Source: Okapia johnstoni
Lineage: Eukaryota > Chordata > Mammalia > Artiodactyla > Giraffidae
Length of the DNA: 64,000 bases
Direction: 5' to 3'
Assembly (NCBI GenBank): GCA_024291935.2
Contig: JAGTYA010000026.1
Location: forward strand, 8,598,001-8,662,000
Part shown: one piece after another, positions 34,701 to 48,100 of the stretch
How the letters are laid out: the number at the start of each line of letters is the position of its first letter
Numbering within the stretch: the first letter of the stretch is position 1
Program-made: the position numbers and the translations under genes
The notes under the pieces: generated by a model
Database searches by the model: none
What the model was told of the DNA's origin: nothing
The model's input: only the letters and a program-made list of their open reading frames with translations

Positions 34701-37700
34701 TTAAAACATAACTGTACAGTATACTATATAAATATGCAGAATTTAATATCTTTATGTAGAATATTTTGGTATCTAATGTTTTGTCATTAAATGTGAGTTT
34801 GTGACATCTTTTGTAGGTGTTTCAGATTATTATTAAGATCTGGTCTTTAAAGATGTGAGTCAGAGAATATGAATATATTTAAGATTGTGTGCAGGCGTGC
34901 ATACTAAGTCGCTTCACTTGTGTCCGACTCTTTACGACCCTATGGACCGTAGCCTGCCAGACTCCTGTCCAAGGGATTCTCTAGGCAAAAATGCTGGAGT
35001 AGGTTGCCACGCCCTCCTCCAGGGGATCTTCCTGACCTAGGGATCCAACCCACGTCCGTTATGTCTCTTGCATTGGCAGGCAGGTTCTTTACCACTAGTG
35101 CTGCATGGAAGCCCATTTTTAAGGTTAGTGATACAAATTGCCAAATTGACCTTCAGAAAAGTTGTATTGATTTATGCTCCTATCAACAGTGACTGAGGGC
35201 ACCTGTTTACCTGCATCTTTTCTTATGTTTAGTATTAGTATTTCCCCTGAACCATTTTTAATTTACTTCTATTTGATTACTATTGAGATAGAATAAGTTT
35301 TCTTGTGTTAGTGGTAATATATATTTCTCTTTTTAAAATTACTTATTATACCCTGTCTCCGTTTTTTTTTTTTCTGTTTCAGTGTTTAAATTTTTTCTTG
35401 ATTCATGAGAATTCTTTATATATTAAGGCTGTCATTTTCTTCCAGTTAGTCATGGTAGTTTGTCTGTGGTGTTTTTTCAGTGCACAGAATTTTCTGGTCT
35501 GGCTCTTTTGATTACAAGCAGCCCATTTAAGCTAGCTCAAGTAAAGAAGGTTTATTCTAAGGACACATGTGGAGGGGTAAGGGGAAAACCTAAGTACAGG
35601 AGCTATAATAAGGCTGGGCCTCCCAGGGCCTGGGAGGCAGTTCAGGATGATGGCGATTCCAGGGACTCCACGCTGAAATTTGTGCATCTCTAGTGCTCCA
35701 CCCATGGTGTGACTCAGCTAGCTGTTCTTGATGTGGCTGCTTCCTTCTCTCCCACTGCCCACAGAGGCCTCCTGCTTGGTCAGAGTGGGTGTGAGAACTC
35801 CAACCCTTGGTTTGGCCTGTGGTTCACTGGGATCTCTCTTGCCTCCTCCATGTCATGATGTTTCAATTTTAGCTCTTGTGTCAAAAGCTATTTTTTTAAA
35901 AATTACTTGATTCAAATTTTTGAGAGTGAGAGAGAGGACCATGGAGGATCACAGGACGCTGACCTGCTTGGGATCTGTGCCTTTTTCTAGTCCAGCTGGT
36001 GGAGGCTGGGATGCAGTGGTCACATGGTATAAAATATGGCTGCTGGGGCAGTTGGGATTGTGGGTGGTCATTTTCTCTTAAAAGGGAGTATGAACATAAT
36101 AGGCAATGATAGAAAGTTTAAATAAGAAGAACTTTAACATTTTTTCAATCATAAAACCCCCCCCAAAGTTTATTGTTTATTTATTTATTTTTGGCTGTGC
36201 TGGGTCTTCATTGCTAAGAGGGTTTTCCTGTAGTTGCGATGAGCGAGGTCTACTCTCTAGTTGCAGAGGCTTCTCTTGTTTGTGAGCTGTACCAGGGCTG
36301 TACCGCGCGTGGGCTTCATTAGTTGCGGTGCCTGGGCCCTAGAGTACAAGCTCAATAGTTTTGGCGCACGGGTTTAACTGTTCCAAGGCATGTGGGATCT
36401 TCCTGGATCAGGGATCAAACTTGTGTCTCCTGCATTGGTAGGTGGATTCTTCCCCACTGAGCCACCACGGAAACCTATAAAAACTTTCAATCTTTTACTT
36501 TATGCCTTTTTCTTTGAACTTTATCTTTAGAATGTCTTTCTCTATTCTAAGATCTGACATGTATCTACCTATATTATTTTAGGTTTTATTTTGTGGTTTT
36601 ATGTGTTATTAATACATTTAAATGTTAATAATTTTTAAGCATTATTAACATGGTAATATTTACAGGCTTCAAATGAAAGATGGTTTTAAGAGGTTTTGGT
36701 GACAGAGAATATTCACCTTTTCCAATTAAAAAACTGCAAGGTCATCAGTATGAAGGATTTTTTTCTCATTTAAAATTATTAAAAAAAATTTTTATCACAA
36801 AAGTAATTCACATTGATTAAAAACAATAAAATAATATAATATAAAATGTAAAATCTCTGAATCCCAACCCCCCACTGTATATAGTATATAACAGTTTGGT
36901 ATATTTTCTGTAGGTCGTACATAGTGTATAATATGTTTTTGCTTATAAGTGTACAATGTTTTTTTTTTTTTTTTTTTGCAAAAACCGAAGTTTTTATTTT
37001 TCTATTTAAAAAATGACTCCGGGCATCTCAGAAATGTTGACCTAACTTCCAGTTTACCAGTCCTCTCTTAAGTTGTATCTAGTTGTTCGTTAAACCCATT
37101 TATAGAGACTTTACTTTCTTTTTTTTTAAATTTATTTATTTTAGTTGGGGGCTAATTACTTTACAATATTGTAGTGGTTTTTGCCATACACTGACATGAA
37201 TCAGCCATGGGTTTATACGTGTTCCCCATCCTGAACCCCCCTCCCACCTCCCTCCCCATCCCATCCCTCTGGGTCATCCCATTGCCCCAGCCCTGAGCAT
37301 TTGTCTCATGCATCAAACCTGGAATGGCGTTCTGTTTCACCTATGATAATATACATGTTTCAATGCTATTCTCTCGTATCGTCCCACCCTCACCTTCTCC
37401 ATTGGGGTATAGTTGATTTACAATGTGTTAGTTTCAGGTGTACAGCAAAGCGAATGTGTTATATGTATACATATACTCACTCTTTTAGATTCTGTTCCCA
37501 TATAAGCCATTACAGAGTACTGAGTAGAATTCCCTGTGCTATACAATAGGTTCTTATTGGTTATCTATTTTATATATAGTGGTACGTATGTGTCAATCGC
37601 GACTTTCCAATTTATCCCTTCCTACTCCACGCCCCCCCCCCCCCCCCCGCCCCCCCCGCCCCGGAGCCATAAGTTTATTTTCTACATCTGTAACTCTGTT

Positions 37701-40163
37701 TCTGTTTTGTAGATAAGTTTATTTGTACCCTAGTTTTAGATTTCACATAAAAGCAATATCATATATTTGTCACAATGATGTTTTTTAAACAAAAATGGGA
37801 TAATGTTTTCCAACTTATTTTTTCGATTGCTTCTGTGTCCGCTCATGTAAAACCAACCTGTTCTCTCTATTGGCTGTATATACATACACATATAAGATAA
37901 TTTATCTCGCTGGTCTTTATTAATGGTTGCCTAGCTTGTTTTTCCAATACGAATTGCGGAGGCCAGACATTGTTCCCCATTTGCTTGCTAAGGAAAATGA
38001 ATGTTACACAGCTCATTATAAACTGTGCTTTTGTGGAGAGGATAAAGACTTTTTGTTCTGAAATCCCGTGGGCGCAGAGTCTCAACTTTGCCATTGTCAT
38101 TGCCTGTGTCGTGTGGGAGAGCCCTGGTTACTGCGCTCGGAAGAACTGCTGGCTTCCTGCTGCCTCACCTGTTCCTGGGGGAAGAACCACCTGGCATAGC
38201 ATACAACTAAATTTTAGGGCTGTGTATCAAGCTAAGTGAGAGATGGATCACTGCTGATCCAAACTTAAGGGCCAGAGAGTGAACGTTTTACTATGTCTGG
38301 TCTCTGTTGCCATAGAGAGAGAACAGCATTGGCCACAATGTAAATGATGGGGATGGCTGTGTGCCGATAAAATTTTATAGACGCTGGAGTTTGAATTTCA
38401 TATGATTTCTTGTGTCACAGTGTATTCTTCTTTTAACCTTTCCCCCAACCATTAAAAAATCTAAACATTATTCTTTGCCAGCAGACAGAAATAAGCAGAG
38501 GCGCACAGTGGGCCCAAGGCGGACAGAAATAAGCAGAGGCGCACAGTGGGCCCAAGGCGGACAGAAATAAGCAGAGGCGCACAGTGGGCCCAAGGCGGAC
38601 AGAAATAAGCAGAGGCGCACAGTGGGCCCAAGGCGGACAGAAATAAGCAGAGGCGCACAGTGGGCCCAAGGCGGACAGAAATAAGCAGAGGCGCACAGTG
38701 GGCCCAAGGCGGACAGAAATAAGCAGAGGCGCACAGTGGGCCCAAGGCGGACAGAAATAAGCAGAGGCGCACAGTGGGCCCAAGGCGGACAGAAATAAGC
38801 AGAGGCGCACAGTGGGCCCAAGGCGGACAGAAATAAGCAGAGGCGCACAGTGGGCCCAAGGCGGACAGAAATAAGCAGAGGCGCACAGTGGGCCCAAGGC
38901 GGACAGAAATAAGCAGAGGCGCACAGTGGGCCCAAGGCGGACAGAAATAAGCAGAGGCGCACAGTGGGCCCAAGGCGGACAGAAATAAGCAGAGGCGCAC
39001 AGTGGGCCCAAGGCAGACAGAAATAAGCAGAGGCGCACAGTGGGCCCAAGGCAGACAGAAATAAGCAGAGGCGCACAGTGGGCCCAAGGACTGTAGCTCT
39101 CATACTTCTCAATTTATGACACGATTTCTTGAGTTTTTAGTTTTGATTCAGCACAGTTGGCTGTGTGTATCATTAAGCAGTTGTTTCTCCAGTTAGAGTG
39201 TAGTGAAAGAGTGTGAATTATTCATGTCTTCTGTTCATGGCAACCTGTCCTCACTGGTCCTTGCAAGACCCCTTGTCTTCTCTTTACTTTTAAGTTCCAC
39301 CATGTCATCATTTTTCTCTCCATCTTCCCAATGGCTAGCTAGCATCCTAACATGTTTAATATGTGTTCTTTAGTTTCTAAAATTATGTGTGTGTTTTTGA
39401 GATTCCTTTGTTGTTGCTCTTTAAAAATAATTTTTTGGTGTATGGTTCTGATAAGACGTGTATTATTGGTTTGTGTGTGGGTGTCTTTAATTTATATAAG
39501 TGGTATTTTGCAGAGCTCAGTCTTCATTTTTCCATTCAGCACTGTAGCTGAGATTGTCCGTGTGGTCATGTGAACATCGAGTCCTTGCTTCTAACTAGTG
39601 CACAGGGCCCCGTGGGTGAATCCATCACCTTTCAGATCATTTTTAAAAAGAAGTTCCCTTGAGTGGTGGCATGTTTTAAGCTAGTGCATATTTGGACATA
39701 TGTGCCTTTTGCCTTTTATAAGAGAAAGGCAATATGATTGAGTATTAAAAAAAATCACAGCTTTTTTGCTTTCAAACTGTAGATATCCATTTTTCAAAGT
39801 TAAAAAATTTTATTAATTAAAAAACTAAGGTTGAATTTACTCCCTGTGGTGTTTAGTTCAATGGGTTTTGATAAATGTACATACAGTTGAGTAACCATTC
39901 ACCATGATCAAATACAGAACAGTACAGAAACTTTCGTTGCTCCAAAATTCCCTCATACCCCTTTCTTGTTCACCCCTTGTAGCCCCTGGCAATTGTGGAT
40001 TACTTTTCTGTCCTATAGTGATGGCTATTCTGGGATGACATATAAATGGAATCACACAGTATGTAGATTTTTACTGTATGTAGATTTTTGGTACAGCTTT
40101 TTTCACTTAGCATCAGTATTCAGTGTTATAGAGTCTGAGTTTCTTCGTAGATATTTTTGTTGC

Positions 40164-40219
<56 letters not shown>

Positions 40220-42151
40220 GTAAACATGTTTCTCTGCATAGGTCTTCTTTCATTGTGATTTGCTAGGGACACAGTGAGCTCCTTGGGTCTGCATACCTAC
40301 TGGCTGCTTATTACGTGACAGCATATTAAGTGAAAATGCTAGTCACTCAGTTGTGTCTGACTTTTTGCGACACCATGGACTGTAGCCCACCAGGCTCCTC
40401 TTGTCCATGGAAATCTCAGGCAAGAATACTTCAGTTGGCTGCCATTCCCTTCTCCAGGGGATCTTCCTGACCAAGGGATAGAACCTGTGTCTCCTACATT
40501 GCAGGCAGATTCCTTAACGTATGAGCCACCAGGGAAGCCATCATATTACTCAAGTCCAAAATGTCTCCTTTTCTAATCTTTAGGCTCCCTGAGGCCTGGG
40601 TCTCTGCCTTGCCTTTATGTCCTGGCTTATTCATGGAAATGCCCAGTTAAATTCCCTCCTGGGGATCCTTGAAGACCTCCTAACTCTTACCCAACAATCA
40701 ATATACATTTTTTCCCTTTGTTTTGGAAAGCAAATGGGATTTGTAAGTTGTAACCATTGTCCAGTGTTCTGAAATAGATTCTCAGAAAGGTCTGGGTGCC
40801 TTTTTCTGGGAAGATAAATTATAATTGCTGCAATAAGACAACATGATTTGTCTGCATACTTCCTGCCACATGGGATGCTTCTTGGCAGTTTTAGTGCTTC
40901 TATAAATAGAAATGAAGTGCCCTTGACCCTGCTTCACAGCCACTGTAGAGTGGTGATGGGCTATTCCCACTGCCCATCATTGCTATCCTAGGGGAGGCCA
41001 TACATGGGGGAGTCCACACTCCCTACTCATCTTTGATGGAATCTCTCAGTCAGGCCAGAGTTTGGAGGTGGGATGTGGACAGACCCCTATGGGTCAGTCC
41101 GCTAAGAGCAAGGGGTGAGCGGGAAAGGACAGAGGGCTGGAGCAACCTCTGAGAGGCTCTGCCTCCAGGTGTCCCAAAGAGATTTACGGCTGGTTTGGAT
41201 GAGAGAAGCTCGTTACCCCAATTCTGGCCCAGGTCGGAGTGCCCCCACCTGCAGCGCTTAGCACAGTGTCTGGTGTTGGGACCTCAGTGCATTGAATGAC
41301 AGTGATCTTGAAGCTCTCCTGAGTGTTCTCAGGCTCTGGGCCACTACTCCCATCACAGGGCTGGGCTCTGAGGAGCGTTTCAGCATCCTTCCCACCCTCC
41401 CCTGTGCACGAATGCACACCTTCACTCCCACACACACCCACTGTGATGTAATGAGAAATGTGTATTTAGTCTTGGTCCCGGATTCCTGCCATGGAGTTTC
41501 TAAAACCCGAGTAACTTCCTGAGCGGTGAGGGTGAGAGGAATGCATTTCATCATTCAGAAGAAGCCCCTTTCAACCAATTGGGTGATCAAAGAGCTGGAG
41601 GTAGCATTAATCACCAGTGGGCAATGATCTAATCAACCGAGCCTACATAATGAAGCCTCCATAAAACCCCTAACATGGCGTGTTGGTGAGAGCGTGGAGG
41701 TGCTGGAGAGCAGTGGACCCCAGAGGGGTCAAGGGTGCTCCGAATCCCTTCCTCAACAGCTTGACCTCTGCATTCCTGGCCATTCCTGAGTTGCATATTT
41801 TCTAATAAACTGGTTATCTAGCAAGTAAACTGTTCTCCTGAGTTCTGTGAGCTGTTCCGGCAAACTACTGAACCCAAGGAGGGGGGCTGTGGGAACCCCC
41901 AATTTACAGCCAGTTGTTCAGAGCGCAGTAACAACCTACAACTTGCACCTGGCATCTGAAGCTCAGTCTCCTGGGACTAATCCTGTGGGGTCTGCGCTGA
42001 CCCTGGGCTGTCAGCGTCAGAACTGAATTAAACTGTGGGACACCCAGTCAGTGTGCACCGAGGATTGAATTGCTTAGTGTGGAAAACCCACACATCCGGT
42101 GTCAGAAGTAGAGGACTGAGCACAGTGCAGAGGAGAGTTTTCCTTTGCTTG

Positions 42152-42195
<44 letters not shown>

Positions 42196-45100
42196 CCTCA
42201 GGATGAGCAGCCAGGGGGACATTACTGCCAGAGGCTGACACCACCTCTCTGCCAGGCTCTGGGTCAGGTAGGGGAGTGTCTGTGGAATACCCCCTCCAGA
42301 TATGACGGCCTCTGCAGGGTCCGCAGGCGGGCAGCTCTAGTCACAGTGCCTGACGGTCACTGTGGTGGTCAAGACGATGGCCTGGGAATCAGATGGCCTA
42401 GCGTTGAGTCCTAGTCACATCACTCAGGGGCTGCGTGGTTTTGCAAAATCTCCTTTCCATCTCTGAGCCTTGATTTCCTCATTCATCACATGGGGTTCAC
42501 AACAGTGCCCACCTCATAGGAAGGTTGTGTGAATTTATTGAGCTGCACCTGTAAAACATTTAGCAGAGTGCTTGACTCAGTGTTCATTGGAAGGACTGAT
42601 GTTGAAGCTGAAACTCCAATACTTTGGCCACTTGATGCGAAGAGCTGACTCATTTGAAAAGACCCTGATGCTGGGAAAGATTGAGGGCAGGAGGAGAAGG
42701 GGATGACAGAGAATGAGATGGTTGGATGGGATCACTGACTCGATGGACATGGGTTTGGGTGGACTCCGGCAGTTGGTGATGGATAGGGAGGCCTGGCGTG
42801 CTGCAGTTCATGGGGTCGCAAAGAGTCGGACACGACTGAGCGACTGAACTGAACTGACTCAGAGTTAGAGTTCAATAAATAATATTAAGAGTAACAATGA
42901 GGTAGAAGTCCCAGCGAATGAAGAAACCCTTTAGTTGTGCACTTTGCAAATCGTAATGACAGGTGGGCAGGCCCATAGTCCTTGGCAGGTGTGTGAAGTG
43001 GGCCGGGCACCGGCGTGGCCGGTCAGGCTCAAGAGGATGTCCTGGAGAGCTGTGAGATGAAGCTCGCTGAGCTGCTCCCTCTGGGCTGAGCCCCGCCCTG
43101 GTTCCCAGCTCTTCCGTCACCTCTAACAGCCTTCTTCTTGGTTTTGCAGCCTGAACCCCAGCCTGGAGACCTGATTGAGATTTTCCGCCCTTTCTACAGA
43201 CACTGGGCTGTCTACATTGGCAACGGATATGTGGTCCACCTGGCCCCACCAAGTAAGGACACCCAGGGCCTCCACTGTGTTGAGGCTGGGGCAGAGGAAA
43301 CAGGGGAGCTGTGGGTAACTGGGGACAATTACCCCAACTGTTGGTAACTGGGTAATTCTTGTTCTCCAACAAGACTTCAGCCACACTGTCCTCCTTGCAG
43401 CTTTCCTTCCCGAGGTCCTTGCTTTTGCTCTCCCTTCTGCTTGTGATGCTCTTCCCTGGCTCTCAGCACAGCTGCCTCCCCTTCATCATTCAAGTCTCAA
43501 CTCAAATGGTCATTCCTGGGAGTGGTCCTCCCCAGCCTGAGCGAGGGCAGCCTCCCCTGGTCATCCTCTCCTGTGTGACTTCACTTAATCTTCCCCATAG
43601 CCTTTTCAAAACCTAAAAGTATCTTATTTTTTCTATTTGTTTATTGTCAGTGTCCTTTCACCAGAGCATAAACTGGTTGAGGGCAGGTGGGCTGTCTTGT
43701 GCATGTTCCTCTTCAGCACGTTGGACAAGGCCTGGCACATAGTAGGACCTCAGTATTGAGTGACTGTGCTGAGTGTGTGTAACTGATGAACAGGGGCAGG
43801 GAAGGCATGACAGGGGTCTTGGTGGACAGTGTGACACCCATCACTGAGTGAGCGATGCTCCTTAAAGGGAAAAGATGCTTCTATCTGCATCTTCTCATTG
43901 GAGCTTCACAGGAATCTTGTGAAATAGGTGAGGCAAGGGGGACTGACCTCATACTACTGAGAAAATGGTGGAAGTCATAATTGGAAGGAAACTTAGAGAA
44001 CAACCCAGTACTAATGAGGGCGAACACTTGCTGGGCACTAACCCTGTTCCAGGCACTGGGAGAGGCACCTTACCTAATCAGTTTCTTAAATCCTTGCAGC
44101 TCCCTGTCCACCGCTGTAGGCACAGGTGGAATTTATTTGGCCTTTTCTACAGGGAATGGGGATGCAGAGAAGCTAAGCAATTTGTCCACAGTCACATAGC
44201 AGGAAAGTCCTGGATGTGGGACTCAAACCCTGGCTCTGACTCTATTCCCTGCCTTTAAACCTGATGCTCTACTGTCAGTTCTGAGGTTTGCCCAAATTCA
44301 GTCATCGAGTGTTTGCCAAATCCAGATGCCCTTTCTCCAATTGTTTAATTAGTATTTTCTTTAATAGACCAACTTTAAAAAGTAAAATAATTCTTTTAAA
44401 AGGAACTTTTAAATTCCTATATTGATGTGTGTTCATGAATCCATCTTAGCTTGTATTTGTGGATTCGCAGCATTGGCTCAGCTAAGTTAAGTGACATGTC
44501 AAGACCATGCAGTGATGGAGCCAGAATCAGCACCCATTGCTTCTGACTGTCAGCCTGTGCACGCTCTCACCAGGGCAGCACCCAGCGTGTGGAGTGTAAG
44601 GAAGCCCTCGCTGTTGGGTGTTGACTCTAAACTTGCACCCCTGGAGCTGAAACCTCCTGAAATTCTGTGCCCCAGGCACCTAGCTTGCCTCTCTCCAGCC
44701 CCAGCCCCCTACCTGCCCGCCGAGGGGCTGAAGGTGGATGGGTCTCCGGAGCTCCCCTGATCCAGTCCCCATGCTGACCCTTTCCACAGTCTTGGGGCTC
44801 AAACACAGCATCATCTTCTATTTTTCTCACTGAATCCTCTAAGCACCTCCTGCCCTACTAGGAGGAAGTCTGAATTCCTCTGATTTTCCAAATCTCATAG
44901 TTGTTCTCATGGCATAGGGGTTTAGTCCCCTTTGGAAAGCCAAGCAGAACAGGACCTGGACTCTGATCAGACCGTCTGGCCATTGCTTGTTACTGTCATG
45001 TGGCGTCACAGTGCAAGATGGGTCCTGCCCTGTGTAATGGGGTGCTTCCCCTCCTGGGAGAGACCTGGGGGTTCCCCATCATGGCAGGGCCACAGAGGCT

Positions 45101-48100
45101 CTCTGAGGGACATGAGCCTCCTCTGTGATGTTCCCTGGGGTCCACCTCTTTAATGCAAGCCCAGTTTTCGGTCATCATACTCTCCCTGCATGATATAAGC
45201 TAGTGACCTCAAGAGGGATCTCTGTGTGGGCACCAACTTTCACTCCACACCATCCTGGTCCCTGTATTGGCCCCAAATCCCTTTCTTCAAGGCAGTTTCA
45301 TGTCTGGAAATCTGTTGCACCTTCCAGCCCCTCAGCATTGGCCAGGGCTGTGCCAGAGTACCACTTGAATCTCCCTGGTGTCATACCTCTAGGAGCAGCC
45401 GTGGGGTTTTGGTCCCTTTGCTCCAAGGGGAATGGGATCTGCTCCCAAATCCATCTACCTTTTCTGCAGTAATCAGCTTTGTGTGTGTCAGGGAAGGGGA
45501 GTGTTGGCAGGATCACAAAACATTCACACTCTCTTCTCCCAGGGAGGTGGGTGTGCTCAGAGCCTATATTTGCACAATCAGGAGGGCCACTGGAGTGTCA
45601 CAGGGTGTACAAGGCCAGCTTCTCTAGGTTAAAAAAATCACAACAAATCATGGAACTTCACTCCTCATTTCAGATAAGGAAACCAGGGACCAGAGATGAT
45701 AAGGGTCTTATCCAAAGCCACACAGCTCTGACCCTGACTCATCTGCTCATCCCCTTGTGGATGTGGTGGATGCTAGGTTGGGGGCCGGCCCAGGACCAAT
45801 CGTGTTCCTCGTCCTGAATCCACAGGCGAAATCCCAGGGGCTGGTGTGGCCAGTGTCATGTCTGCACTGACCGACAAGGCCTTAGTGAAGAAGGAGCGGC
45901 TGTGTGATGTGGTTGGCAGAGACCGGTACCACGTCAACAACAAGCACGATGGCAGATACTCGCCCCTGCCTCCCAGCAAAATCGTCCAGCGGGCAGAGGA
46001 GCTGGTGGGCCAGGAGGTTCTCTACAAGCTGACCAGCGAGAACTGCGAGCACTTCGTCAATGAGCTGCGCTACGGGATCCCCCGCAGCGACCAGGTGGGT
46101 CCTCAATGTGTCCCCATCTCCATTTTCTCAGCTGACGCGGGCATCAGTGTGGACTTGGCTGGGGTGGAGACAGGCACACAAACAAGACAGTATTGCAGAG
46201 ACAGAACTCTGCTCTCAAGAACATCATAGTCAGGGTGGGGACAGGGGTGAGGTGATGGTCACCGCAGACAATTGGGGTTAGGGGATGCTGGCTGAGGGCG
46301 TGAGCACAGGCCTCACTGTCAGCCCGGTTGCCCAGCCCTCCCTGGCTGCCTGGCCCTGACATGGACCCTTCCCACAGCCCCAGAGGCAGGTTTTATTGTT
46401 CTGCTTTCAATCAGTTCAGTTCAGTTGCTCAGTCGTGTCCGACTCTTTGCGACCCCATGAACCACAGCACTCCAGGCCTCCCTGTCCATCACCAACTCCC
46501 GGAGTCCATCCAAACCCATGTCCATCGAGTTGATGATGCCGTCCAGCCATCTCATTCTTTGTCGTCCCCTTCTCCTCCTGCCCTCAATCTTTCCCAGCAT
46601 CAGGGTCTTTTCCAGTGAGTCAGCTCTTCACATCAGGTGGCCAAAGTATTAGGGGTTTCAGCTTCAACATCAGTCCTTCCAATGAACACCCAGGACTGAT
46701 CTCCCCTAGGATGGACTGGCTGGATCTCCTCGCAGTCCAAGGGACTCTCAAGAGTCTTCTCCAACACCACAGTTCAAAAGCATCAATTCTGCGGCGCTCA
46801 GCTTTCTTTATAGTCCAACTCTCACATCCATACATGACCACTGGAAAAACCATGGCCTTGACTAGACGGACCTTTGTTGGCAAAGTAATATCTCTGCTTT
46901 TAAATATGCTATCTTGGTTGGTTATAACCTTCCCTCCAAGGAGTAAGCGTCTTTTAATTTCATGGCTGCAGTCACCATCAGCAGTGATTTTGGAACCCCC
47001 CAAAATAAAGTCTGACACTGTTTCCACTGTTTCCCCATCTATTTCCCATGAAGTGATGGGACCGGATGCCATGATCTTAGTTTTCTGAACGTTGAGCTTT
47101 AAGCCAACTTTTTCACTCTCCTCTTTCACTTTCATGAAGAGGCTCTTTAGTTCTTCTCACTTTCTGCCATAAGGGTGGTGTCATCCGCATATCTGAGGTT
47201 ATTGATTCTTCTCCGGCAATCCTGATTCCAGCTTGTGTCGTAATGGTCCTCATTTTCATTCTTTCTCTTGGTTCACCCAGTGTCTTGTCCACTGGCCCGT
47301 CTGGGCCACAGTGACATCCTGGGAAGGCATTTACCAGCAAGGATCATGCTCAGCCTTCTTCCTCATACTGTTGGTAACCAGCAGTGTTTACTACACCGAC
47401 CTGCATGTGGATTAGTTCATCCATATATATGTATATAAATATAATAAATATATAAGTATGTATATGTGGATGTGAAAGGCGATTAATATAAAAATTGAGG
47501 AATATCAAGTACACCCCTACCTAGGTATGGACAGGGTAATACTGCCAATGTTTGGTGAAGAGTTCCAGAATCTCTGGGTCACAGTCTGGTTTCAACTTTT
47601 CTGACAGTTTATAAGAGCCTCCTTCTGGGAAAGTCATTGGGCAGGTCCATGAGAGGAACCTCATTAGGTTACAAAGGTGATGCAAACAGAAGGAATCTGG
47701 GAGTGATGGCATCAGCACATGTGTCTGTTGGGGAAAATGACCTTTGAAACCTTTGTCCTGAGTCACATTTGATGCATACTGTCATCCTGGTATCTGTCTT
47801 TACTAGCAGCCTTTAGGGACACCCTTCAGTTTTCTCCTGTATTAATGCTTTTACCCTCTGAGAAAGCTCACATCTTTCTCATTCTTGGATTACTCTCTAG
47901 TTTTGGTGGAATACCACCTTGAATAGGTTCTGAGAAAGGGTGCGTTTTAAAAAGACTGTGCATACCTGAAAATATCTTAATTTTATCCTCATATTTAATT
48001 GATAGTTTGACTGGGCATGGAATTTTAGGCTGAAAAAAATTTTGCCCAAAATTTGAAGGTATTACTCCATTGTCATGTCATTTAAGCTATTGCTGAGAAG

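Noticed and set aside
38485..39090. CRISPR-like array
   Set aside because: Units are contiguous without unique spacers, and the host is a mammal.
38433..39112. Three overlapping minus-strand open frames of 201-214 codons as protein genes
   Set aside because: They arise from a stop-free 38-bp tandem unit read in three frames. No promoter, splice or homology support.
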